Shown here in pieces: positions 42,382 to 50,872 of a DNA stretch of 64,000 nt. The stretch is taken from NCBI GenBank assembly GCA_964577665.1, contig CAZOBD010000002.1, positions 8,873 to 72,872 of the forward strand. Reading direction: 5' to 3'. This DNA comes from CAYVTD01 sp964577665. GTDB lineage: Bacteria > Bacteroidota > Ignavibacteria > Kapaibacteriales > UBA2268. A model generated the notes under the pieces. That model searched no databases, had not been told where the DNA came from, and was given only the letters and a program-made list of their open reading frames with translations. Made by a program: the position numbers and the translations under genes. Position 1 is the stretch's first letter. Each line of letters begins with the position of its first letter.

Positions 42382-45300
42382 CTATTTCAAAATATTGAGT
42401 CTTTTAGTCAAAGATGCAGTTGGCGTATGTATAGTGATAAAGAATGAGCCTGAAGAAAGATTCGAGAAATCAAGCTCCTGAGTATAAGAACCGATTTTCA
42501 AATATCCTGAGTGAACATTCATTACTTCATTGCCTAAAACATCGCTTATAAGTATGCTTGTAAAGCCTTCCTCCGACAGGGAAAAATTGAGTTCAGCGGT
42601 ATTCCCCGATGGATTGGGAGAAATCATCATACTCAGTGCAGTACTTCCTTCGGGATTGAAAAGTCTCGGCGATTCGCCCGGTTTTCCGCTGCGGCATATA
42701 CCTGTCAAATTAAAAACATCATTTTGCACCTGAAAATCAATAAAACCTTTTTCAGAGCTGATATTTTCAAGAGTGAGCTGTGTCGATTCTTCATTTCCAA
42801 GCATTGCAACGCATTTTATTGACTGAAGCAGTCCGTCTCCGTTCAAAGGCTGTACGGGCAGCATCAGATTGATAGTTCTCATACCTGCATCGACGGTTTG
42901 GTCAACGGGATCAACCGGATTAAGAAGATAAGCGTTCATTTTTAGTTGAGCGTTGATGTTCTCATGGAAGTCAGATACGTTTTGAGCATTTTTCAAATAG
43001 ATATTAATTGTTGTCAACTGTCCTGGTTCGGCATCTTCAGCCGTAATGGAAATATCTGCAGAAGAAGGTATAGAACAAAACTCTCCGTTACTGATATTTG
43101 AAAATACAAGATAACCGTCTGCTTTCGATACATTGCTCAGGATAAGGTCGGTGCAGGGCGTCTGTGTATTCAGCACTTCAAAATTTAAAGTTACTACCGT
43201 TTGGTCTCCCGCTGAAGGATTAACTGCCTGATTGGAAAATGAAATTGTGGTCATGCCGCCGCCGGTTACGCCGGGGGGAGTTGGTGCGACAGGTCTTAAA
43301 ACGTCAGCAAGAAAAGTAACATCAAAATTTATGGCGCTTGTGCCGGACTGATCAAGATTTTGAGTGTTGACAAGATTAACATCTATCTGTATCTGTCTGC
43401 CTATCAGCGCCTGATAATCACCGATTGCTATATCTGTAGTAGATGCATAGGGAAGCCCTTGAAGCTCAATGTCATAAGAAAAATCACAAGGGGTACCTGT
43501 CAGACTGAGGTTCGCATCAGCTTCCTGATTTACTGTCGGTGCGTATTTCACTGTTATGTCTCTTGAACCTCCTGCGGGGATGTCAAACGGCGGCATGGGT
43601 GAGACTAATGTGAACTGAGCGTCGTCAAAGCCGTAGCCGGTTACGGTTAGGTCTCTTTGTGAATTGTTCGTTACTGTTAACGCTTTATCAGTCGATGAGC
43701 CGACAGAAGCAACGATGCTGAGCAAATCCGACTGCAAAAGGACAGGATCGACAATTCCGTCCAGTGTAACCGTATTTTCATAACTGCAGTAGGATTCAGT
43801 GAAAACAAGGCTTTCCGAACCGCTTGCTGCTCCGGTAAATGCAACATCTATATTTCTGCTTTCACCTGCGGGTATTGTCCAGTTTGAAACAGGAAGATTG
43901 AAAGGTGCTGCCGCAGATGCATTTACTGTAATTTCCACATTCCCTGTATTTGTTATTTCAATAGTACGCTGAATAACTTCATCCGGGCAGGCGTAGCCAA
44001 AATCAATACCTCTGTCTGAAACGGAAAAAGTATGTTCATTTTTAACACCTGAAAGAGGTATCTGGGTATCCGGTGAATTTTCAGCGTCGCTTATTATTGT
44101 CAAAGTTCCGTTTGACGGACCGGGATTTGCAGGTTCGAATTTAATTTTTACGGTCATACTGCCGCCCTGTGCTGCTAATTGCTGCTGTCCCGGGTTTGCG
44201 GGTACGAAACTGAAATCGGGGTTGTCAATTGCAAAGCTTGAAATATTAAGAGGCAGAGCGCCGGGATTGGTTATCACAACATCCATTTCACGGGAATTAT
44301 TTTTGCAGTCAACAGCTTCGAAATTTACTTCATTTACAGTTTCAATAATTGCTTTTCCGGAGCCGATGCCGAATATTTCAGACTGATATGTACCTTCGCT
44401 GGTATTAACAACAAAATTTGCAGTACGTTTGCCGGTTTCCGATGGTGTAAACCTAAAAGTAACTTCAATACATGAATCGTGTGGAATATCGACATCAAAA
44501 GGTGGATTTATCATTTTAAATTCACTCTCGTTGAGACCCGTAAAGAGCATATTATACAATCTTATAGTTTTGCCGGTTCTGTTGCAAAAAACGCCTTTTC
44601 GAAGCTCTTCTTTGGTCTGATTAATAGTCTGCGTTCCCATGTCGATATCGGAAGCATAAATCCATGTGCTTGCCGGATAAATATCATTTCCTTGACAAGC
44701 GGAACTTATCAAATCAATCTGACCGTCTATGTATGAACTGTCATTTGCATTATATCTGATTTTCAAATTTCTGGAAGCATCCTTATCCAGCCTGAAAGGA
44801 GGAGGAGGACCGCCCCAGTCAACTATCTGGATTCTCGGATCGAGGAAATTCTGACCTTTTACTTCTACATAATTCTTTCTTGCAGTAATAACAACATCCT
44901 GTTCGGGTGATTCACCGGATTCCGTATTCTCAAAAGAAAAATTTCGTGGAGTTACTTCAAGCGCGGGAAGAAGATTTTGCGGCACATTATAAGTAACTGT
45001 CGTAGATGCTCCTAATTTGGGAATTTCCATTTCAAGAACGCCGCTTTCGCATCCTCCGATGAAAGTCAGGTCGCATGGGGGAACAACTCCCTTTCCTTGA
45101 ATATCGAGAAGAATTTCCTGATACACCCTGTCGATGGTGGCTTGGTTGACTTCACCATAGACCTTTCCTTTATTCTTCGGTCCCAGAGCCAGTTCATCAA
45201 GAATGCTTGTCTGCTCGAGGTCTAATGCGATGGAATAGATTGTTGCTTCTTCCTCATCCGCTTTTTTGATAATGTCAGACATCCAGACTTCTTCTCTTCC

Positions 45301-45939
45301 GTTAAAACCTATTTGATGCTCTCCGTCAGTTAAAAAGATTATGTATGGTCTGTATTTGGCTTTTTCGGCTATTCTCAAGGCTCCCGGAGCGTCATATACA
45401 TCATAAAGCATTGCGGCATTATAATCAGTTTGCCCGAAGGGGCTTACAATATTCGAATCAAGAGCTTTATTTATTAGTTCAGGATCCTCGGTAAAATCCT
45501 GCAGAAGAAAAACTAATTGGGAAAAAGCTACCAAAGACACTTCATACCTTCCGTAAGGCAGATTCTGAACGAAACTGCGGATAGCGTTTTTTGCGACGTT
45601 AATTTTTGGAGTATAGTCGCCCGGCGGATCCACCGGATCGTCCATTGAGCCAGAAAGATCAAGCACTAGGATAAGCGAGAACCGGGGCAGGTTTTCCGGC
45701 GGACATTCAACGAATGAAACAGTTCTTTGCACGCCGTTTTCTTTTAAAATGAAATCAGCGGGCTGATAGTTTCTTTCGCTTTGATTTTTATCTGCTGTGG
45801 GGTAGCCGAAAAATTCCATCTTTATTTCTGGATAATCATCTGGATCAATGCTGATAACCTCAATGCTTTGTGATTTCAAGCCCTGCAGAGATAAAATCAG
45901 CATAAACGCAGTTAAAAAAAGTATAAATTCCTTTTTCAT
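42382..45939 (-). CDS. large secreted VWA protein with T9SS C-terminal sorting domain
   Basis: 1185 residues; signal peptide 1-22. A von Willebrand A domain at about 65-285 has the MIDAS motif VLDLSGSMDD and IIFLTDGEHQ. Then comes a series of choice-of-anchor-D/ASPM-like Ig folds at about 320-820 (repeats of the type FxVxxxxxxFxxVxxxxxxxxxVxIxNxG), and a cohesin-like domain from about 865. The C-terminal sorting domain (about 1105-1185) holds SPNPSGNTAELNFSLSEEG and FSNLSSGSFFITIHT. The family pattern means export by T9SS and attachment or release at the surface. Probably an adhesin or surface matrix protein. Confidence 0.88.
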   Translation of the reverse strand: MKKEFILFLTAFMLILSLQGLKSQSIEVISIDPDDYPEIKMEFFGYPTADKNQSERNYQPADFILKENGVQRTVSFVECPPENLPRFSLILVLDLSGSMDDPVDPPGDYTPKINVAKNAIRSFVQNLPYGRYEVSLVAFSQLVFLLQDFTEDPELINKALDSNIVSPFGQTDYNAAMLYDVYDAPGALRIAEKAKYRPYIIFLTDGEHQIGFNGREEVWMSDIIKKADEEEATIYSIALDLEQTSILDELALGPKNKGKVYGEVNQATIDRVYQEILLDIQGKGVVPPCDLTFIGGCESGVLEMEIPKLGASTTVTYNVPQNLLPALEVTPRNFSFENTESGESPEQDVVITARKNYVEVKGQNFLDPRIQIVDWGGPPPPFRLDKDASRNLKIRYNANDSSYIDGQIDLISSACQGNDIYPASTWIYASDIDMGTQTINQTKEELRKGVFCNRTGKTIRLYNMLFTGLNESEFKMINPPFDVDIPHDSCIEVTFRFTPSETGKRTANFVVNTSEGTYQSEIFGIGSGKAIIETVNEVNFEAVDCKNNSREMDVVITNPGALPLNISSFAIDNPDFSFVPANPGQQQLAAQGGSMTVKIKFEPANPGPSNGTLTIISDAENSPDTQIPLSGVKNEHTFSVSDRGIDFGYACPDEVIQRTIEITNTGNVEITVNASAAAPFNLPVSNWTIPAGESRNIDVAFTGAASGSESLVFTESYCSYENTVTLDGIVDPVLLQSDLLSIVASVGSSTDKALTVTNNSQRDLTVTGYGFDDAQFTLVSPMPPFDIPAGGSRDITVKYAPTVNQEADANLSLTGTPCDFSYDIELQGLPYASTTDIAIGDYQALIGRQIQIDVNLVNTQNLDQSGTSAINFDVTFLADVLRPVAPTPPGVTGGGMTTISFSNQAVNPSAGDQTVVTLNFEVLNTQTPCTDLILSNVSKADGYLVFSNISNGEFCSIPSSADISITAEDAEPGQLTTINIYLKNAQNVSDFHENINAQLKMNAYLLNPVDPVDQTVDAGMRTINLMLPVQPLNGDGLLQSIKCVAMLGNEESTQLTLENISSEKGFIDFQVQNDVFNLTGICRSGKPGESPRLFNPEGSTALSMMISPNPSGNTAELNFSLSEEGFTSILISDVLGNEVMNVHSGYLKIGSYTQELDFSNLSSGSFFITIHTPTASLTKRLNILK

Positions 45940-46023
45940 ATTTCCTCCGGGGATATATTTTTATTGTTTTTTCCCATTATTATTATAACTAACAATTTTA
46001 AATTGAAATTGTCTCAAATTTTC

Positions 46024-48072
46024 TTAGAAACCTTCGTAAGTAATTGGAGTTTCTATCCTGATCTGTACAACTCTGTTATAAAACCTTCCCTCAGGAAGAT
46101 CATTGTTGTAAGGCGGATTTATTTCACCGACACCCTTTGCCGTATTTGAGCTTACATTCAAAGCGTTTGCTACGGTTCTGGCACGACGTTCGGATAATCG
46201 GAGGTTCACGCTTTCGTCGCCTATTCTGTCGGACCTGCCTATTATCTGTACTGTCGAGTTTTCTTCTATTCTTTTCTTAGCCATTTCAATAATGGGCTGA
46301 TGCTCCGGGGTCAGGTCAGCTTTGCCGAATCCGAATGAAATAAGGCTGAAGTTATAAATTTCTTTATCATCAATCATTTCTATGATTTTCTTAAGGATTG
46401 TTTTCTGCTCTACAGGCAGTTCCTGTGAGGGAGACTCCCATTTTTTACCGGCATTGTCAATAACTTCAAGCTTATAAGTATAAGGTTCATCCGTGCGGGG
46501 AACATATTTTTTCTCTTCTTTTTTCAGGTCAAGTTCGAGCATGTCCGGTATCTTGCCGCTTCCTTCAAAAACTTTCAGTTCCTGTTCGCCCTGTGAAGAT
46601 ACAAGTCTCCATTTGTCAATCCCGATTTTAGCATTTACACGCGGTTTAAATCGGATTACAGGAGGATTTGTCTTTCTGATTGTATCCTGTATCTGGAGCG
46701 GTTCAAAAATCTGGGGGATATTTGCTGACATTTCAACCCTTCTGTTCTCTTCTATCCCGTCAGGATCATTCTGGTTAGACGGTACCTCGGGAAGATTTTT
46801 CGCCTGAACAGTAATTTTCTCCGGGTCTATTCCCCATTCGTCCACGATGAATTTTTTTACGGATTCTGCCCGCGCTCTTGAAAGTTCCAGATTATTCCTT
46901 TCAGGTCCCTGATTAGTATTGTAGCCTGTCAATGTAAGTCTTGCCTGAGGATAACGCGACATCCTCTTGCCGATTACATGCATTATCCTGTGATATACTT
47001 CCATTGTCCTTAAGTTGTACAAAGCTTTGTCATTTCTGCGGTAAGATTCCTTTTCCTCATCATCCATAACAAAGTATCTTGTTGGAATTTCAACAGAATT
47101 TTCATCGAAAAACACATAATTGAGTATCGGCTGCAAGCGGGATGAAAGATTCTCTTCCACTATCATCGTTGAAACAGGGCTTTCGCTGCCGTCTTCGTTT
47201 ACTGATACTGCTATTATGGAAGCATCCAAAAGCGGCGCTTCGGGAGGTTCTGGCAGTTTCGGCATAGGCGCTTTTGCCGGAGGCTCAACAGGCGGAGGAG
47301 GCGGGATTATCTCCCTCGGCGACCATTTAAGCCCTATACCGCCGCCGAATCCGCTTACGTTCCAAGTCAAATCAGAGGCAACGGGTGTCAGTCCGAATGC
47401 ATAATTTACCTCAGGCACCAGAAACCATGTCCACTCTTTGTTAAGCGGCAGGTCGTAGGATACTCCCGCCAATATAGCGGCTTCAATGGAAGCGGCATCG
47501 GGTATATCACCCGAATACTCATTTCTTATTCTTGAGTTAGTCCCAACAAAAGTACCGAAATTCGGTCGGATTATCTCTTCCTTCTGTTCATAGGTTTTGC
47601 TCATCAGGAACCCAAGCCGGATGCCTGCATTCAGGCGAAAATTATTTGTTAGCTTATAGCTGAAAACAGGCGCAATTCCAATTGATGATATTGCAGCATC
47701 TACCGTGTGTTCAAATTCTCCCGTTACATTATTGCCGTTTACGTCAGACACTACTACCGGTTCAGACCTCGATAAAACTCCGCTGAGGCCGGTATATACC
47801 GCTTTAACAAAAATATCAAACGACTCGCCGGCGGGAAAACTGTAAAACAAGCCCCCTCCTATGCCGATGCCGCTGCCTGTTTCATAGCGCGGGCAGCAGC
47901 TCGGTATGCCGGGCAGCCCTATAAAATCCGCGCTGTGGATGTTGTAGTTTAATCCCCCGAAAATGCCGTAAGCAGGCCGGGGATCTTCGGCTTTGTCTGC
48001 ATATTCCTGAGCATTCAGAGCGCTTATGCCTGCTGTCAGGGCTATTAATAATAGAGGTAAAAATTTTCGCAT
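46024..48072 (-). CDS. OmpA-family outer-membrane protein with two OmpA-like modules
   Basis: 682 residues with signal peptide 1-21. An N-terminal beta-barrel part (about 30-255) is followed by a Pro-rich linker PPPPPVEPPAKAPMPKLPEP. An OmpA-like domain at about 310-460 holds LTLTGYNTNQGPERNNLELS, then an Ig-like strand region. A second, canonical OmpA peptidoglycan-binding domain at about 575-675 has IGRSDRIGDESVNLRLSERR. Such proteins tie the outer membrane to the wall. It is upstream of the T9SS VWA protein on the same strand, 84 bp apart, so the two could be coexpressed. Confidence 0.88.
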   Translation of the reverse strand: MRKFLPLLLIALTAGISALNAQEYADKAEDPRPAYGIFGGLNYNIHSADFIGLPGIPSCCPRYETGSGIGIGGGLFYSFPAGESFDIFVKAVYTGLSGVLSRSEPVVVSDVNGNNVTGEFEHTVDAAISSIGIAPVFSYKLTNNFRLNAGIRLGFLMSKTYEQKEEIIRPNFGTFVGTNSRIRNEYSGDIPDAASIEAAILAGVSYDLPLNKEWTWFLVPEVNYAFGLTPVASDLTWNVSGFGGGIGLKWSPREIIPPPPPVEPPAKAPMPKLPEPPEAPLLDASIIAVSVNEDGSESPVSTMIVEENLSSRLQPILNYVFFDENSVEIPTRYFVMDDEEKESYRRNDKALYNLRTMEVYHRIMHVIGKRMSRYPQARLTLTGYNTNQGPERNNLELSRARAESVKKFIVDEWGIDPEKITVQAKNLPEVPSNQNDPDGIEENRRVEMSANIPQIFEPLQIQDTIRKTNPPVIRFKPRVNAKIGIDKWRLVSSQGEQELKVFEGSGKIPDMLELDLKKEEKKYVPRTDEPYTYKLEVIDNAGKKWESPSQELPVEQKTILKKIIEMIDDKEIYNFSLISFGFGKADLTPEHQPIIEMAKKRIEENSTVQIIGRSDRIGDESVNLRLSERRARTVANALNVSSNTAKGVGEINPPYNNDLPEGRFYNRVVQIRIETPITYEGF

Positions 48073-48242
48073 CTATTTCTCCGAATAATGATTAATTGCC
48101 TGATTTCACCTTAACTTTATTTTTCCTATATATTTAACTATTCCGAAAAATATAATTTCAAATATTCCGCAATTGCCTTTCCTTAAAATATTAAATTGTT
48201 TGGGAAAATTCAATTTATTTTAAAGAAAAGTTATTCTAAGTC

Positions 48243-48827
48243 TTATTTTTTTGAAATATAAGGATTATTCTTAACATAAAATCTCAGCGGAAGTTCTGCC
48301 GATTTACGTATCCCGACCCTTTTAGCCGCTGATATTTCAAAATTATCTTTTTCCGCGCCTTTCAAATATAATTCTTTTTCAAACAAGGGCTTACCGTTGT
48401 CAGCCAATGTAAATCCGAATGCTTTTGACACATTCCCGGGACCCTTGCACAGCTTTTTCACATCATCTAACCCCCTGTTTTCCCGCATTTTATCGATTCC
48501 GCCCGCAGGCTGCAAGGCTCTTACCAAAACTGCGCATCCTTTCCCCTCGCCTTCCGTTACAAAATTGATGCAATGATGTATCCCGTATATTTTATAGACA
48601 TATAAGAAGCCGCCGGACAGAAACATCGCCCTGTTTCGGGCTGTTTTTTTATTTGCGGCATGGCATGCGGCGTCGCCCCAGGGCAGATACGCTTCGGTTT
48701 CCACGATTATGCCCGACAAAATCTCTCCCCCGGGCAAAACTTTTACGAATTCCTTGCCTAATAACGATTTAGCAACTGTTTCCGTATCTTTTTCAAAAAA
48801 ATCTTTCGTTAATTTCTTCATTTCCAA
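48243..48827 (-). CDS. mpg: 3-methyladenine DNA glycosylase (AAG/Mpg type)
   Basis: Removes alkylated purines from DNA in base excision repair. 194 residues, the normal size for bacterial AAG proteins. Motifs are SLLGKEFVKVLPGG, the catalytic Glu segment IIVETEAYLPWGDAACHA, FLSGGFLYVYKIYGIHHCIN and LCKGPGNVSKAFG, all conserved in the family. Divergent from the 49436 gene, with array C between. Confidence 0.95.
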   Translation of the reverse strand: MEMKKLTKDFFEKDTETVAKSLLGKEFVKVLPGGEILSGIIVETEAYLPWGDAACHAANKKTARNRAMFLSGGFLYVYKIYGIHHCINFVTEGEGKGCAVLVRALQPAGGIDKMRENRGLDDVKKLCKGPGNVSKAFGFTLADNGKPLFEKELYLKGAEKDNFEISAAKRVGIRKSAELPLRFYVKNNPYISKK

Positions 48828-48962
48828 TTGTTTTCATCACTTAAAAAAAGCAATTTAAAATAATTTATAAATAAAAAAAACAAAATAAATCCATATCTTT
48901 TAAAAAAAATACTGAAAAATTCATATTACAGATAAAATAAATCCTGAAAATAAGCAAAAAGT

Positions 48963-49180
48963 ACGTTCATCATAAGCTCTCGGATGCTCATCAGATGCTT
49001 TCAAATGCTCATCAGATGNNNNNNNNNNNNNNNNNNNNNNNNNNNNNNNNNNNNNNNNNNNNNNNNNNNNNNNNNNNNNNNNNNNNNNNNNNNNNNNNNN
49101 NNNNNNNNNNNNNNNNNNAATGCTTATCAGATGCTTTCAAATGCTCATCAGATGCTTTCAAATGCTCATCAGAACGTTCT
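48963..49180. repeat. 21-bp phased tandem array C with a scaffold gap
   Basis: ATGCTCATCAGATGCTTTCA units start at 48984 and 49005 before the 100-N gap (49019-49118) and at 49120, 49141 and 49162 after it, each 21 bp apart. ATCAGATGC is the nonamer here, on the plus strand. The left edge, GTTCATCATAAGCTC at 48965-48979, is the inverse of the core of array B2, linking the arrays. The gap hides the copy number. The remainder of 48828-49435 is A/T-rich with no supported gene. Confidence 0.88.
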
Positions 49181-49435
49181 GAAATGGATTTTTTTATTTA
49201 TGATAATAAAAAATACTTTTCTGATATTAGTAAAATTATGTATGATAAAGAAGAATTTAATTATGATGTAAAATAAAATAAGTATTAAGAGAAAGAATTA
49301 ATATATGATATAAAGAAATTTATTTCTGATGAATTAGAATTTAAATATTTTAAAAAAAAATTTTATTATTTATTAAAAATTCGTTATTATGAATTATCTT
49401 TAATTCCATTTTTATTAATTTTTGGGAGGAAAAAA

Positions 49436-50386
49436 ATGCCTTTAAAGCCTTTAAGAAGAAGATATTTTATGACTGACGCCGAGCTTAGCTCATTCACATT
49501 TAATTTATTGTCGTCAATGACACGCGATGACACAGAATTTACGGCACGCGGCATAACTTCAGTAGAACGAACGGCTTTGGAAACTCTTGCAACAGCTTTC
49601 GAAGCCCTTCCAGACGATGAATTTTATCGTGCAGAAGTATCTCTTGCTGTTCAAAACAAAGACGATCTGCGTGCTGCAATGGAAGTTAAAGTGCGGGACA
49701 TTGTGCAATGCGCCATTATTAAATGGGGCGAAGGCTCTCCGCAGTATAAAAAGTTTTCCACCAGAAAAATGACCAGGGAAAGCGACAAATCTTTCCTGAC
49801 GACGGCGCGCCAAGTAGTATTAGTTGGAACGAATTACCTCACGGACTTAACATCAGCGGGCTTAACCCAGACAATGCTCGATGATTTAGAAGATGATGCA
49901 GATTCTTTCCACGACGCCTTGATTGCGATTTATGATGCCGAAGAATTGAGGGACGATAAAACGCAGGAAAGGATAGAGAAAGGCAATGAAATATATGAAC
50001 TTGTGGCGAAATACTGCCAAATCGGGAAAATAATCTGGGACGACGTGGACGAGGCGAAGTACAACGACTATATAATCTATCCTCAGGAGCATCATCAGCT
50101 TTCCAAGCCGCAGAATTTGACAGCGGAATATGTGGGGGGAAGCCCTGCTGTGAATCATTTGGGGTGGGATGCCGTGGCAGAGGCAACTTCTTATGATGTA
50201 TATGTTTCCATAAGGGACATAGGCGCCCCCAGCGGCGATTTTAATCACTTGGATACCTTCACGGACAATTTCGCCGACGTTCCGCCGGTGGACAATAAAA
50301 GGAATTATTATAAAATCAAGGCGAAAAATTCGGAAAGCACGAGCGATTATTCTGACGAAGCGTATGTGGATGTTTCTGCTTCGTAA
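49436..50386 (+). CDS. orphan protein with helical N-domain and FN3-like C-domain, between two repeat arrays
   Basis: 316 residues with no signal peptide or membrane helix. Residues 1-215 look all-helical (RRRYFMTDAELSSFTFNLLS; ALETLATAFEALPDDEFYRA; ALIAIYDAEELRDDKTQERI). Residues about 222-316 look like a fibronectin type III domain (KPQNLTAEYVGGSPAVNHLG; ATSYDVYVSI; NYYKIKAKNSESTSDYSDEA). A strong Shine-Dalgarno, GGGAGG at 49424-49429, is rare among its neighbours. Array C lies upstream and array D downstream. I do not recognise a named family. No transmembrane or catalytic motif is visible. Confidence 0.75.
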   Translation: MPLKPLRRRYFMTDAELSSFTFNLLSSMTRDDTEFTARGITSVERTALETLATAFEALPDDEFYRAEVSLAVQNKDDLRAAMEVKVRDIVQCAIIKWGEGSPQYKKFSTRKMTRESDKSFLTTARQVVLVGTNYLTDLTSAGLTQTMLDDLEDDADSFHDALIAIYDAEELRDDKTQERIEKGNEIYELVAKYCQIGKIIWDDVDEAKYNDYIIYPQEHHQLSKPQNLTAEYVGGSPAVNHLGWDAVAEATSYDVYVSIRDIGAPSGDFNHLDTFTDNFADVPPVDNKRNYYKIKAKNSESTSDYSDEAYVDVSAS

Positions 50387-50432
50387 TTAAAAATACATTC
50401 TGCTTTTTGTCGTTAAAGAGCTATATTAAAAC

Positions 50433-50804
50433 GCGTTCCCAAACTCCGATTTGGGAATGAAAATAAAGGCGTACTCGTTCCCAAACTCCGATTTGGGAAT
50501 GATAATAAAGGCGTACTCGTTCCCAAACTCCGATTTGGGAATGAAAATATCTTTGGAANNNNNNNNNNNNNNNNNNNNNNNNNNNNNNNNNNNNNNNNNN
50601 NNNNNNNNNNNNNNNNNNNNNNNNNNNNNNNNNNNNNNNNNNNNNNNNNNNNNNNNNNAATAAAGGCGTACTCGTTCCCAAACTCCGATTTGGGAATGAA
50701 AATATCTTTGGAAACTCAGTTTCCACTGAAAAAATCCTTTCCAAATCGGAGTTTGGAAAGGAGATAAAGAGCAGACTCGTTTCCAAATCGGAGTTTGGCA
50801 AGGA
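50433..50804. repeat. 42-bp palindromic tandem array D with a scaffold gap
   Basis: GTTCCC recurs at 50435, 50477 and 50519, then at 50674 after the 100-N gap (50559-50658). Each unit contains TTCCCAAA-ctccga-TTTGGGAA (8-bp stem) followed by a spacer of about 20 bp ending GGCGTACTCG. At 50736-50761 and, 42 bp later, at 50778-50803, the palindrome reappears as TTTCCAAA-tcggag-TTTGGAAA, the exact inverse of the asymmetric core, while the spacer (AAAGAGCAGACTCG) keeps its direction. A third palindrome, TGGAAAC-tca-GTTTCCA, is centred at 50717, 31.5 bp from both neighbours. The 55 bases flanking the gap are identical, so copy number is unknown. Confidence 0.9.
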
Positions 50805-50812
50805 GAAAACAG

Positions 50813-50872
50813 ATGAAAACAGCTTATGTCCGGCAAAAACAGAGTAATATTTTCGTGCAGCGGCTTGTCTAA
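50813..50872 (+). CDS. possible 19-residue leader peptide overlapping the ABC-F start
   Basis: AAGGAG (50800-50805) is well placed for the ATG at 50813, whose short frame MKTAYVRQKQSNIFVQRLV ends at TAA 50870-50872. The ABC-F start at 50826 is 13 bp further and out of frame, with no Shine-Dalgarno of its own. Leader peptides control several ABC-F resistance genes, so attenuation or reinitiation is possible. The site could also be coincidental because the purine-rich repeat ends here. Confidence 0.35.
   Translation: MKTAYVRQKQSNIFVQRLV

Noticed and set aside
49559..49813. Minus-strand frame opposite the 49436 gene
   Set aside because: Shadow of the plus-strand gene, which has a strong ribosome site and domain structure.
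50433..50804. CRISPR array
   Set aside because: Both palindrome and spacer are repeated in every unit, so there are no unique spacers, and no cas genes are present. The same holds for the 21-bp arrays.
50421..50836. Long minus-strand frames with PNSDLE or SQIGVWE repeats in array D
   Set aside because: The repeats translate because 42 is divisible by 3; the DNA is a palindromic array with no start signal.
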